64,000 nucleotides of DNA. It comes from Flammula alnicola. Taxonomy: Eukaryota > Basidiomycota > Agaricomycetes > Agaricales > Strophariaceae. The translations under genes were made by a program, and so were the position numbers. How positions within the stretch are numbered: the first letter of the stretch is position 1; the number at the start of each line of letters is the position of its first letter. Positions 36,645 to 46,695 of the stretch are shown piece after piece. Under the pieces are notes generated by a model. It was not told the DNA's origin, ran no database searches, and saw only the letters and a program-made list of their open reading frames with translations. The stretch is from NCBI GenBank assembly GCA_015499995.1, contig JADNRV010000034.1, positions 1-64,000 of the forward strand, written 5' to 3'.

Positions 36645-37138
36645 TGTTACGATGTTCAAGTAACAACGTTAAAGATAGGTGTTCTTATCTTTAAGTGATA
36701 CCTTAATCGTATCTTCAAGGAACTGCTAAGCCAATCGTTCGTACTTAGAGGTTGGACTCGAACCAACTTAAGTATTCGTGAGTTTCGTTATAAGAAGACT
36801 TGGCTGTTGCCGTGTATTCTCAAGAACTAGCTAAAGTACATGATAGTAGACTACAGTATTTTATACTAGTTGATGATGCGAACGGACCAAGTGTCAAGGT
36901 AGCGGAAGCGTACCTAAATGACTCCTCCAGAGTCATAAGAAAGTAGTACAGTAAGCAAAAGGGTATGCCGATGATAATCGTGTCGTCGGACTAAATATAG
37001 TACATACTAAAAGTAGATTCGGAATCGGAAAGGTACTCATAGCGGAACGGAATTGTCCAGTACTGCTGGGCTACATTACGAGACAGACAAGAAGTAGATA
37101 AGATAAAGAAAAATGGGACGGGCTGACGAACCGTAACA
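36645..37138 (-). repeat. 3' LTR of the gypsy retrotransposon
   Basis: 494 bp, TGTTACG...CGTAACA ends. Differs from the other LTR at one base by eye (G at 37133 against A at 44430). The flanking 5-bp TSD is CCAAG (36640-36644). Confidence 0.95.
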
Positions 37139-37151
37139 TTACCCCCCTGTT
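37139..37151 (-). other. polypurine tract
   Basis: AACAGGGGGGTAA on the minus strand directly abuts the 3' LTR, the position from which plus-strand DNA synthesis is primed in LTR elements. Confidence 0.7.
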
Positions 37152-37172
37152 ATGGTCGAGATTCCAGCTCGA

Positions 37173-38234
37173 CTAGTTCCCGTACGGTTCGCCGGAGATG
37201 TTGGCCTCTGCTTCTGGATCTAGAGAGTAGTCCCCTTCGAGTTCGATGGGACTGTCGTCGTGGGATGAGTTGCTGGAGGAACTCCAGCGCGGACAGTCCG
37301 ACTGGACATGGCCGGGGCGCGCTTCATGGCAGATTCGGCAAATGAAACGGGAGCAATCCTTTTTTACGTGATCGGTGGCTCCACAGATGAAGCAAATGCG
37401 ACCGTAGCGTCTAGTCGTAGAGGTGGTGGGATTGCGTGGTCGAGCGGGAGCGGTTCGCCTAAGGGTACGGGGGCGCTGGTCCGGGTTTGAGGAGTTGGAT
37501 GTTTCAACTGAGATAGGGAATACCCCAAGGCTGGCGTTAGCCCTGTCGACACGTCTTCTTCTGCGAAGGGAGAATATGGGCTCGACGCGGTCAGCGAGTC
37601 CGTGCCACATAGCTTGGTCGAACGCATTGAGCGCGATGGTGCGGTGGCGGGCTAGTTCCAGGGTGAGATTGTCGATGGTCTGGTGGGCGTTGTGAATGGC
37701 TTCGACGTTGTATTGTAAGTGATAATTTCCAGCAACTGCTTCAATGATTTGATCGAAGTCCCTATCCGAAAGGATTTCCAATCGAAACTCTTCATAGGTA
37801 AGGAGTGGGACATGGGCCGTGGACCAGGGTGCCGGGACGGAACGACCAGTAGGGATTTCGCCAGGCTCCAAAGAACCTTGACGTGCCTGAGGACCTGGCT
37901 CCGCAGAGCGATCGGAGGCGTCAGTGGTGGCTCTAAAGTTTCGGACGGCACGATCTATGGCCGAACGTCGGGAAGCCGGGGTACCGCGGAGAGTGGGGCG
38001 ATGGATAGGAATCCGATTTGGGCCGGTGGCGGGAGACGAGGTCGCTGAGGAGATGGTTATCGCAGGGTCAGAGCTGGTAGGGACCGGGGTGGGAGAAGTC
38101 GACCTGACTGGTTCCAACGCGCTAGCTTGAGCGTTGGCATCGACGATCTGTTGGATATATTGAGAGGCTCCAGACATGTCTGAGTGACTTTGGGAATGGG
38201 GTGGCAGGATGGAATTTATCCTGCTTAAATACAA
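37173..38234 (-). CDS. retrotransposon ORF4, zinc-knuckle protein
   Basis: 353 codons from 38234; an internal Met at 38177 (MSGASQY) is an alternative start. The N-terminal half is Pro/Ser/Thr-rich. The middle has a short helical stretch (NLTLELARHRTIALNAFDQAMWHGL). The C-terminus has a CCHC knuckle, CFICGATDHVKKDC, followed by CRICHEARPGHVQSDC. Knuckles bind nucleic acid and are normally found in Gag; here a second knuckle protein lies downstream of pol. It does not align with this element's Gag by eye. Role unknown; intact and on the element's coding strand. Confidence 0.75.
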   Translation of the reverse strand: MYLSRINSILPPHSQSHSDMSGASQYIQQIVDANAQASALEPVRSTSPTPVPTSSDPAITISSATSSPATGPNRIPIHRPTLRGTPASRRSAIDRAVRNFRATTDASDRSAEPGPQARQGSLEPGEIPTGRSVPAPWSTAHVPLLTYEEFRLEILSDRDFDQIIEAVAGNYHLQYNVEAIHNAHQTIDNLTLELARHRTIALNAFDQAMWHGLADRVEPIFSLRRRRRVDRANASLGVFPISVETSNSSNPDQRPRTLRRTAPARPRNPTTSTTRRYGRICFICGATDHVKKDCSRFICRICHEARPGHVQSDCPRWSSSSNSSHDDSPIELEGDYSLDPEAEANISGEPYGN

Positions 38235-38283
38235 TTTTTGTACGCTATGGAATCCCTTTCAATGGCTCCAGTGATCCTCTGAC

Positions 38284-38802
38284 TCATTTAGTGTGCTGCC
38301 GGAATGACTTGGTTAGGTCTTCAAATGACTTGGTTAACTTGCGAAGTGATGACAGGATCGGTTCTGACCGAGCCTTCTTGATAATCGTTCGCCCAAAGGC
38401 CATCGGGGTCGGGTCTTCTTGGGTCGGGGTGATAGAGAATCGGGATGCGGGTTCGGGAGAGAGGGAAATCGTTGGAGCATTCTGAGTCAGAATGACTTGG
38501 GCAGGAGCATCGGGGGTTTCTTTGATGACTCGCCATAGGGGAGGGACGTCTTCTGGGCTGATTGGTATTTTCCCGATGCGTTCTTCTTTCATGTATTCTT
38601 CTAACTCCTCTCTGCGCCATTCTAACCGGCGGCGGATTTCTTGGAGGTTTTGGATTGCGATGGTGCCATCATCATGAGGGATATTGATTGGTTTCCATTC
38701 TGTGAACAGCAAAGGACACCGGGGAGAGTGGTAAGGTAATTCTGGGAAGAGGTCTTCGAATTCGGAGGGTGGGACCCAAGTATAGAAGGTGATAGGCGCC
38801 AT
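38284..38802 (-). CDS. retrotransposon ORF3, unknown
   Basis: 172 codons starting 6 bp after the pol stop on the same strand (MAPITFYTWVPPSEFEDL). Acidic and aromatic N-terminus, a Glu/Arg-rich helix (RRRLEWRREELEEYMKEER), Lys/Ser-rich end. No recognised domain. Tight spacing to pol suggests translation coupled to pol or from a spliced RNA. Confidence 0.65.
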   Translation of the reverse strand: MAPITFYTWVPPSEFEDLFPELPYHSPRCPLLFTEWKPINIPHDDGTIAIQNLQEIRRRLEWRREELEEYMKEERIGKIPISPEDVPPLWRVIKETPDAPAQVILTQNAPTISLSPEPASRFSITPTQEDPTPMAFGRTIIKKARSEPILSSLRKLTKSFEDLTKSFRQHTK

Positions 38803-38808
38803 TTCGGG

Positions 38809-41800
38809 TTAATCGTTGTGAGTGATGTGCAGGCGTTGCTGATAGTCGTGCAGGATATCCTGTGCATTGTCAAAAGATGACTCAGGTTCCCACGTGGCTT
38901 CGGTGATCGGATATCCGATCCATTTCACAAGGTATCTGTAGTGATTGTTCCGGAACCGTCGGTGGTTAATAATAGATTCCACTTCATACTCGTGTTCTCC
39001 TCCTACGTCGTCTGGTGGCGGTCTGGTGAAGTTGGGACCGTGTACGTCGTTTTCTTCATAAGGCATGAGTAGGGTGGCATGGAAGACATCGTGGATTCGC
39101 CAGGTGGATGGGAGCTCTAGCCTATACGTTACTGGTCCTAGGACGTCTTTGATCGGGAACGGTCCTTCGCGTCTAGGTGCCATTTTCTTGTTGTAACGCG
39201 TTTTCAGGTTTCGGGAATCTAGCCATACTAGTTGTCCTTGTTTAAATGGTTTAAAGTTTGATCGAATCCGTTCCGCGATCCTGGCCCTAGCGAGTTCGTG
39301 AGCCGCTAGAGCTTCGTTTCGATCCTTGTCAAGCTGACGGAGTCTTTCTTCTACATCTGGGAAGTCGGTATGTTCGAAGGAAGTGGGTATAGGCACGGGG
39401 GAGTAACCCAAGGATAGCTCGAAAGGAGTCTTCTGTCGGTCTGCGTGTCTTCGATTGTTGTGGGTGAATTCCAGAATTCCGACGTTTTTCTTCCAAGTGG
39501 TTGGATTGGATGAACAGTAGATTGAAAAGTAGGCTTCAATTTCCTGATTAAACCTTTCTGTAGAGCCGTCTGTCTGAGGATGGAAGGCTGTAGACAATTT
39601 GGACTTTATTCCAAGTAGCTTCAGGAGCTCCTGGAAGGCTTTCGCAGCGAATCGGGGGTCTCTGTCAGAGGTAATTGCGTCGGGGAGTCCATATCTTTTG
39701 TAAAGGTTGTCCAATAAGAGTTGACCGGTGCCTTCATGATCGATCGAAATTGAGCAGGGTATAGCAATCACCCCCTTCGTAGACTTATAGTCGACCACGA
39801 CTAATAATGCATTGCATCCGTCTACCAGAGGTAAATCCGTGATAAAGTCCATTGACGGTTCTGCCCAAGGTCTGTTCGAGTTTTGTCCTTCCGCAGGGAG
39901 TAGGGCCGGTTTCGAGGGCGTCCTGTTGATTTTGAATTGTTGGCAGGGTCCGCATCCTCTGACATAATTTTTGACGAATGTTCTAAGTCCTGGCCACCAA
40001 TAATGTTGTCTGACTGCGTTGAATGTTTCCAATTCTCCTGGGTGTCCTGCCGTGGGAGAGTCATGATAGCGTTTTAGAATGTCGCGCCTGAGTGATAGAT
40101 CGTTCGGAATATAGTTTTTTCCTTTGTAGAAGAGTAATTTCTTGTCGTCCTTGTATTCCATTGTCCAGTCTTGCAGTTCTCTTCGAGCTTCTGCTGGTCC
40201 GAGTTCAAGCAGCAATTTGACAGCTTTGCTGGCTTCGTCGTCGAGGTTATCGGTTTGCATGATTTTATCTTGCAGTTCGACGTCGATAAGTCGAATAAAC
40301 ATGTCATTTGGCAGAAGGGTGACGTCTTCATTGTCGTTGTCATCGTCTGGTACATGGTCTGGTCTTCTAGATAATGCATCGGCTTGTACCATCTTGGTGC
40401 CGGCCTGATGAACGAGTTTGATGTCGTATTCCGATAGTAATAACGACCATCGTGCTTGTCTTCGGTTCAATCGCTGTGCCGAGCGGAAGTAGGTGAGATT
40501 CTTATGGTCGGAGAGTACGGTCGTCGTATGCGGTGATCCTTGGATATAATGTCTCCAGTCTTGCAGGGCTCTGATAATCGCCAGTAATTCTCGATCATAA
40601 ATTTCATAGTTTCGTTCCGCTGGGGAGAAGGTCTTCGACAGGAATGCGCAAGGATGTCTGGCACCGTTTACATCTAGCTGGGAGAGCACCGCGCCCGAGG
40701 CATATTTTGAAGCATCGCATTCAATTTGGAAGGGTTTCGTCGGATCAGGCATCAAAAGTACTGGTTCTTCCGTGAATTTAGCCTTGAGCGTGTCGAAGGC
40801 GGTTTGCGCTGCTTCGGTCCATTCGAATCTTTGGTCCTTTTTCAGAAGTTCGTTTAGCGCTCTCGCTATTTCTGAATAGGCTCGGATAAAGCGCCGGTAG
40901 AAGTTGCCGAAACCAAGAAATGATCGGACTTGTTTCAGGGTTTGCGGAACTGGCCATTCCGCGATTCCTTTCAATTTCGCAGGGTCCATGCTGATCCGGC
41001 CTTCTTCGATAATCATTCCGAGCCATTCTATTTTTGTCTGTTCGAATAGACACTTTTCGGGCTTTAGGAATAGGTCGTTGTCTCGGAGTCTTTGCAGGAC
41101 TCGTTTAGTGTATCCCTTTAGTTTCTCTCTGCTGCTAGAGAAGAGGAAGATGTCGTCCATATAGATTATGATCCAGTGTTCGTCCAGAGTTTCGTCCGTC
41201 ATATCCTTGAAAATGTCGTCCATCATCGCTTGGAAGGTTGCTGGTGAGTTGCGCATGCCGAAGAACATGACCATAGGTTCGAAAAGCCCTTTGTTGGTCT
41301 TGAAGGCAGCTTTCCATTGGTCTCCGTCTCTGATTCTGACGTTGTTGTACCCCCATCGGATGTCAAGCTTAGTGAAGTACTTGGCTCCTTTCAGTTTGTC
41401 CATTAGTTCGGGGATGAGGGGCAACGGGTAAGCGTTCGGGATCGTCCATTCGTTCAGGAAGCGATAGTCCTGGCAGGGTCTGAGATCACCATCCTTCTTG
41501 TTGGTATAGAAGAAGGGAGAGGCCATCGGGGATTTTGAGGGTCGAATGTATCCTTTGTCCAGGTTCTCCGTCAAGAATTCTCCAAGTTTCTTTTCTTCTG
41601 TCGGAGAAAGCGCGTAGGTTTTGAAGGACTTGGGTACAAATCCTTCTTTCATCTCGATCTTGTGATCCCATGGTCTTGACTCAGGGAATCGGGAGGCAGC
41701 TTTCTTGTCGAATAGATCCATGTATTCACGGTATTCTTGGGGAATCATTTCTTCCAAGGTCTTCTTCGGGGCGACTTCTTTCTCTGCGAAGGCAAAGGTT

Positions 41801-42471
41801 TGGGCTGCCGTGGTCTTGGCGTTGATCCAGGTTTCCTCTGCTTCTGAAGTGAGTTCTCCGTTGATATAAGATATCAACAGATCGGCCGTCGGGGCGATTT
41901 CTTCAGTCTCGACAGTCCTCTTCATTGTGGGAGTATACTCTTCACAAGTGGGGCTCCTGTCGGATCTTAGTGCCGGTTCTGTTTCGTTTTCCGTTTCCAG
42001 TTTCTGTACTCGAGCATCGTCCCAGTGATCTCGCCAAGCCAGGGTTCCTGATCGCCAGTCAATATCGGGGTTTAGATCTTCCAGCCAAGGATATCCTAAG
42101 ATGATTGATTGTTTGCCGAGGCCGGTAATCAAGAATTTGGTCAGGGTGGTTCTTCCGTTCAGGGTCAGGTGCATTATGACGTAGTGAGTAATGGTCCCTT
42201 TCTTGTTGTAAGTCCCGTCCACGTTTTTTGCTTTGATCGGAGTGAGTAGTCGTCGGGGTCGTAGTTCGTGTTCCTTTGCAAAGTTTTGGTCCATAAAAGT
42301 TCCTGCTGCTCCGGAGTCCAGCAGGGCCGAGGTTTCAACGGTTTCTTCTCGCGTATTTTCACTCGAAAGAGAACAAGGTAAAAGCATAGTCTTATTCTCT
42401 ATTTCGGCTACTAATACAGATTGAACGAGAACATAGGAGGCTACGCACGTTGTATCGTACCCCCTAATCAA
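38809..42471 (-). CDS. pol: retrotransposon pol: protease, RT, RNase H, integrase, chromodomain
   Basis: 1,220 codons. In order: aspartic protease LLDSGAAG (Asp52); reverse transcriptase with YMDD; RNase H (FQIECDASKYASGAVLS, YEIYDRELLAI); integrase HHCC zinc region (AGHPGE, CGPCQ) and DDE core (SMDFITDLP, TSDRDPRF, HPQTDGSTERFNQ); C-terminal chromodomain (EYEVESIINHRR, YLVKWIGY, ATWEPESSF). The chromodomain places it in the chromovirus branch and is thought to steer integration to modified chromatin. There is no ATG at the start; the frame is reached from gag at GGATTTTTGA. Confidence 0.95.
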   Translation of the reverse strand: MIRGYDTTCVASYVLVQSVLVAEIENKTMLLPCSLSSENTREETVETSALLDSGAAGTFMDQNFAKEHELRPRRLLTPIKAKNVDGTYNKKGTITHYVIMHLTLNGRTTLTKFLITGLGKQSIILGYPWLEDLNPDIDWRSGTLAWRDHWDDARVQKLETENETEPALRSDRSPTCEEYTPTMKRTVETEEIAPTADLLISYINGELTSEAEETWINAKTTAAQTFAFAEKEVAPKKTLEEMIPQEYREYMDLFDKKAASRFPESRPWDHKIEMKEGFVPKSFKTYALSPTEEKKLGEFLTENLDKGYIRPSKSPMASPFFYTNKKDGDLRPCQDYRFLNEWTIPNAYPLPLIPELMDKLKGAKYFTKLDIRWGYNNVRIRDGDQWKAAFKTNKGLFEPMVMFFGMRNSPATFQAMMDDIFKDMTDETLDEHWIIIYMDDIFLFSSSREKLKGYTKRVLQRLRDNDLFLKPEKCLFEQTKIEWLGMIIEEGRISMDPAKLKGIAEWPVPQTLKQVRSFLGFGNFYRRFIRAYSEIARALNELLKKDQRFEWTEAAQTAFDTLKAKFTEEPVLLMPDPTKPFQIECDASKYASGAVLSQLDVNGARHPCAFLSKTFSPAERNYEIYDRELLAIIRALQDWRHYIQGSPHTTTVLSDHKNLTYFRSAQRLNRRQARWSLLLSEYDIKLVHQAGTKMVQADALSRRPDHVPDDDNDNEDVTLLPNDMFIRLIDVELQDKIMQTDNLDDEASKAVKLLLELGPAEARRELQDWTMEYKDDKKLLFYKGKNYIPNDLSLRRDILKRYHDSPTAGHPGELETFNAVRQHYWWPGLRTFVKNYVRGCGPCQQFKINRTPSKPALLPAEGQNSNRPWAEPSMDFITDLPLVDGCNALLVVVDYKSTKGVIAIPCSISIDHEGTGQLLLDNLYKRYGLPDAITSDRDPRFAAKAFQELLKLLGIKSKLSTAFHPQTDGSTERFNQEIEAYFSIYCSSNPTTWKKNVGILEFTHNNRRHADRQKTPFELSLGYSPVPIPTSFEHTDFPDVEERLRQLDKDRNEALAAHELARARIAERIRSNFKPFKQGQLVWLDSRNLKTRYNKKMAPRREGPFPIKDVLGPVTYRLELPSTWRIHDVFHATLLMPYEENDVHGPNFTRPPPDDVGGEHEYEVESIINHRRFRNNHYRYLVKWIGYPITEATWEPESSFDNAQDILHDYQQRLHITHND

Positions 42472-43787
42472 AAATCCTTTCCTAAGTCATCCAAACAGTC
42501 AGTTCTTTCGGTTTCGTCCAGTTCTTCGATAAGTGCGCGGATGTGCGCGCCCGTTTCTCGTCCAGTCATTTTCTTTTTGGCTGGTGGGTTCGGGTTCTTC
42601 CAATTCGGGTTCGGGTTCGAGTTCGTTCTCCAGGGTTTGTTCGCGTTCGTGTTCGTTCTTCGTTTCGGGCAGTCTCGAGCCAGATGTCCAGTCTGCTCGC
42701 AGATAAAGCAAGCTCCTCGGCGGAGCAGGTCGTTTCGTTTTTCTACAGACATGGCATCGATGTCCATAGCGTCTGGGTCTCGGGGCTTGTAGGAGAATGG
42801 TCTCCTTTCAGGTCGTTCGGGTTTCGGGGTGGAAGGTTGCCCTTCGTATCTCGCAGAAATCGTCCTAGAGATATTGGCGGCGGTGTCTCGCTTCTTGGCT
42901 GCATCATACCATCCTTGGAGAGTTGTGGGAGGTGTGTCGCTAGTCATGATTGCTTCTCTCAACTTCTTTCCGATTGATCTTCGGAACAGATCAATCAGGG
43001 CCAGTGGATCGGTAATGCCTGATTTCATGACGAGGATCTTGAAGTCGTTGATGTGCTCGTCCATCGTCTTCTTCCCCTGTCTGATGTCGTAGAGTTTTCC
43101 TAAGGCATTTCCTTGCGAGTCGGTAATGGCGTAGTCGACGTCAATCTGAGTTTTGAAGGCGTCCCAGGTTCCTAGATTTAAATGGGTTGGAACCGTAGCG
43201 GTGGCTGCTACCATATGAGAGTCATAGAATTGCTCTGCCCAGGCTGCAGCAGCTCCTTCGGTCATAAAGGAGAGAGCGAATCCTATTTTCTTCTCATCGG
43301 TGTCATAGACAGCACTGTTGATCTTGAGGTAGAGGAGTACTGATTTCATCCATGGTGTATATTTTTCAATATCGTCATTGAAATTCTGGGGACGGTTCAG
43401 GTTTATTTCCTTCGCTGGTGCTGCCATTGGTACAGTGGTTTGTTGTCCAGGTGGTCCTGGCGGTGGAGGTGGAGGTGGAGGTGGACCTCTCGGGGGTTGT
43501 CGTCCCGGGGGAGGTGAGAGTTCCTCTGAAGAACTAGGAGGGTCAGGGGGGGGTGCAGAGCTTTCGCTAGTACCTTGAGGAAAGTCGTTTCGATCGTCGA
43601 AGATAGAAGGGAACTGAACGGGGGTCCTTTCTCCTGAAGGGGTCTGTGTAGGAGTGAGAGGGCGTTCTTGTTCTTCGAGGGTTTCGGAGAGTTGCCGGGA
43701 AGAGGTGCTAGGGGTGGACGGTTCGGGTGTGGGTTCTACTGGGATCTGTTCTCGAGTGGAGGATCGAGTGATCCGGGTTCTAGCCAA
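42468..43787 (-). CDS. gag: retrotransposon gag with CCHC zinc knuckle
   Basis: 439 codons from MARTRITRSS. Pro-rich N-terminus, a retrotransposon-gag-like core (AAAAWAEQFYD, LGTWDAFKTQID, DPLALIDLFRRSIG) and one knuckle CFICEQTGHLARDC. Forms virus-like particles and packages RNA. The stop overlaps the pol frame at TTTTTGA (42468-42474). Confidence 0.92.
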   Translation of the reverse strand: MARTRITRSSTREQIPVEPTPEPSTPSTSSRQLSETLEEQERPLTPTQTPSGERTPVQFPSIFDDRNDFPQGTSESSAPPPDPPSSSEELSPPPGRQPPRGPPPPPPPPPGPPGQQTTVPMAAPAKEINLNRPQNFNDDIEKYTPWMKSVLLYLKINSAVYDTDEKKIGFALSFMTEGAAAAWAEQFYDSHMVAATATVPTHLNLGTWDAFKTQIDVDYAITDSQGNALGKLYDIRQGKKTMDEHINDFKILVMKSGITDPLALIDLFRRSIGKKLREAIMTSDTPPTTLQGWYDAAKKRDTAANISRTISARYEGQPSTPKPERPERRPFSYKPRDPDAMDIDAMSVEKRNDLLRRGACFICEQTGHLARDCPKRRTNTNANKPWRTNSNPNPNWKNPNPPAKKKMTGRETGAHIRALIEELDETERTDCLDDLGKDF

Positions 43788-43941
43788 GGAAGATGCAGTC
43801 GGCCTGTTTAGAGAGCTCTTCGGAGGCGTTTCGTCTCTTCGGACTCCGGGGAGTCCTTAGTTCGGTTCGGGTTTCGTTTTTGTTCGGTGGAGTGTCCCAA
43901 GTGCTGAATAGCAAGTGGAGGTTTTGAGGAGCTAGTTCTTT

Positions 43942-44435
43942 TGTTACGATGTTCAAGTAACAACGTTAAAGATAGGTGTTCTTATCTTTAAGTGATACCT
44001 TAATCGTATCTTCAAGGAACTGCTAAGCCAATCGTTCGTACTTAGAGGTTGGACTCGAACCAACTTAAGTATTCGTGAGTTTCGTTATAAGAAGACTTGG
44101 CTGTTGCCGTGTATTCTCAAGAACTAGCTAAAGTACATGATAGTAGACTACAGTATTTTATACTAGTTGATGATGCGAACGGACCAAGTGTCAAGGTAGC
44201 GGAAGCGTACCTAAATGACTCCTCCAGAGTCATAAGAAAGTAGTACAGTAAGCAAAAGGGTATGCCGATGATAATCGTGTCGTCGGACTAAATATAGTAC
44301 ATACTAAAAGTAGATTCGGAATCGGAAAGGTACTCATAGCGGAACGGAATTGTCCAGTACTGCTGGGCTACATTACGAGACAGACAAGAAGTAGATAAGA
44401 TAAAGAAAAATGGGACGGGCTGACGAACCATAACA
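43942..44435 (-). repeat. 5' LTR of the gypsy retrotransposon
   Basis: 494 bp, TGTTACG...ATAACA, followed by TSD CCAAG at 44436-44440. It would contain the element promoter; none was delimited. Confidence 0.95.
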
Positions 44436-44440
44436 CCAAG

Positions 44441-45244
44441 TCCGTGTAACGAACACAAGTACAGGTGTACTTGTGGAATGATAATGATATATCGCAGTAA
44501 AGCCACAGATCCGACTGTCTTGGTTTCTCGACGCATATTTGGGTGGTTCATAGCACGCTGAGTCTGCCATAGGGCCAGTATAATGTTACACCCCAGGCAA
44601 CGTGTGTAAATTCCTAGTATGTGTGCATTGAGATGCTGCGATCAGCACACCTTCAGCGGCGTTTGTCGTCTTGAGAAGACACCGGTGCATATGGAACATA
44701 ACTAGATGTCTGAGAAGCGTTAAACGGCTCTGCGTGGCCGTAGAAGCCACCATGGATTAACATTAAGAGATAACGAGGATGGAGATCATATTGAACTGGA
44801 GCCATACATGTCCATGCTGCAGTGTGCGATGCGATGGTACATAAATAAATAAGTTCTTATGAAAATATAATAGAAAGCTCATTGTTCGTGGAACGGAAGC
44901 CTTCCTTGTCAGCCGTTGTGCGCGACATTCGTGAGGTGATTGCGAGATGGACCATACTGTATACATTTATACCTGGAATACGGCTGAGTAAGCGTCCGGC
45001 CGAGAGGCATCAAGGAAAGGCTTACTATTTTGCATGGTACTGCCGTTCGGCAAAGAAACTAAGGGAATAAAGGACATTCACAAGGCTATGTAAATCTTAA
45101 TAATGACATAGAACAACCCGAACGAACCTTGATTCTGCATAGACCCCATGACACCCTCCTATCCTTGCGCGTCTTCGCCCCTCCGTCGAATTCTGTTGCT
45201 CATGACATCAGCCAATAGTGGGATTCTGCGGCAGCGGCATCAAC
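44441..45244. other. intergenic spacer
   Basis: Short ORFs without coding character. AT-rich with scattered imperfect inverted repeats. I see no gene. Confidence 0.35.
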
Positions 45245-45649
45245 TCAATGTTCGCGTTCTTTCCAGCGGTGGTTCTCGACGCGCCGCACAAACTCGCACC
45301 AGCACGCATGATCTTCCATGCTCATGTGCGCGAACTGCTCCCGAAGGATGCGCATCGCCTTGCGCCAGACCGCACAGTGCCGATAGAGGGTGCTCTTGAC
45401 GTACCGAATACCGAAGACACGCTCAAAGGTGGTGTGCTGCTCGTAACCTGCGGAGAACTCCGAGACGATGTAGTCGTACGGCCAGCGCTTGAGTGGGGGC
45501 GCGGGTGGTAAAAAATCGGAGGCACCTATGCTGGAGGAGTCAGGAGATAGTGGGATAGGGAGTTGTTGTCTGCTGAGGCTTGATTTGCAGAATTTCCAAT
45601 GTAAAACATATATGATTGCCAGAAATCTCACTAGAGACGAGGGTGCCAT
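45245..45649 (-). CDS. small unrecognised protein, probable last exons
   Basis: The minus frame ends RRVENHRWKEREH at 45245. Its core (LKRWPYDYIVSEFSAGYEQ, FGIRYVKSTLYRHCAVWRKA, Trp/Cys-rich) resembles short basidiomycete-specific proteins I have seen as hypothetical. An intron is likely between about 45640 (GTGAGA) and 45565 (CAGCAG), so the N-terminus lies upstream and the ATG at 45649 may not be the start. Function unknown. Confidence 0.4.
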   Translation of the reverse strand: MAPSSLVRFLAIIYVLHWKFCKSSLSRQQLPIPLSPDSSSIGASDFLPPAPPLKRWPYDYIVSEFSAGYEQHTTFERVFGIRYVKSTLYRHCAVWRKAMRILREQFAHMSMEDHACWCEFVRRVENHRWKEREH

Positions 45650-46695
45650 TGGGAACAGATCGGCCGTTGGGGTGTCTGTTTGGGCCGATGATGGAAGCTG
45701 CTGGGGGGTTGTTGCACTAAGTGGCAGGGGAATTGGAACGAGTGGAACTGGCGCTGCAAATCGGTGGGCTACGAGAGTGGGTGCAGTAATTTAGTAAACA
45801 GTGGGGTTGCGATCCTGAAGGGAAGGCTCTAGCTTATTTGCGTTCTTGAGGTTGGTTTCTTTGTATCAGGCGCCGAGAGCGGCTGCAACTGGTGGCAAGA
45901 CTAATTAAAAGAAGACAATGTACAAAAGAGGCTGAGCTTGAGGTGGTGATACTTTGTAGTACTAAGTAATATATGGCGGTGATGATGGATGTTGTCACTG
46001 TTTGCGGATAAGGATTCTGCCAAGCAAAGCATTATCCATCGCTTGAATGCCCGCGGCAATCGCAATCGCTATGTACCTGCTATAAGTATGCCGAATGACG
46101 AAGTCCGAACCCCTGAAGTGCCCGATATGTCGAGCCAATGTCGAGCAGATGTAGTGATATCCCGGGGATGAACGGTAAGGCTTTCAAAGGATATGCTCTT
46201 GGGAAGGCTAGCGCTAAGACTCTCTTGTTTGACCAAAAATTATATCAACAACCACTTGACGCCATGGCAATGTCTATATCCCAATCTCCGGACGAAACGT
46301 GCCACTGGTTCCTGGGCTGTCGCGGACTTCCATTTAGCTGCGTTCGGACTCAGAATGCCACATTTTGATGGGATTTCTGAGCCACGCACAGTGAACCTGT
46401 CAGACTCCTCCAAGTATCAGGATCCTTATCTAATCGTATGTTTGACTGCGTACAGAAATCCCATCAAATTTGATTGAGCGTACAGAAATCCCATCAAAAC
46501 GTCAAAGACGGTAGTAAGAAGTCGCCTGGCCCCGCTCGCTGATGCTCTGCGTTATATTGGGTGCAGTTGCTGTGTGAATTCCTTTCAATCCTTTGCTATA
46601 TTAAATGGGACATGGTGAAGATTTCTTAAAGTTCTATTCCAACCGAGTCATCTCCAGTCCCTATATCATTCACTGATTTGCTCCATCGTACTAGT
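45650..46695. other. intergenic spacer with a small inverted repeat
   Basis: May hold the first exon of the gene to the left. TTTTGATGGGATTTCTG (46364-46380) is inverted at about 46453 and about 46484 (CAGAAATCCCATCAAA), the last two in tandem 30 bp apart; possibly remains of a small MITE. No other ORF convinces. Confidence 0.4.

Larger units (their letters stand above)
36645..44435 (-). mobile_element. Ty3/gypsy chromovirus retrotransposon, full length
   Basis: 7,791 bp between TSDs CCAAG at 36640-36644 and 44436-44440. Coding strand is minus: LTR, gag (43787-42468), pol (42471-38809), two more ORFs (38802-38284 and 38234-37173), polypurine tract AACAGGGGGGTAA (37139-37151), LTR. LTRs of 494 bp with one difference and fully open ORFs point to a recent insertion. 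The primer-binding site next to the 5' LTR begins AAAGAACTAGCTCC; I cannot assign the primer tRNA. The element lies between the two copies of the duplicated membrane-protein gene. Confidence 0.95.

Noticed and set aside
37719..38130. Plus-strand ORFs opposite retrotransposon ORF4
   Set aside because: Antisense shadows; the minus frame has zinc knuckles and matches the element's coding strand.
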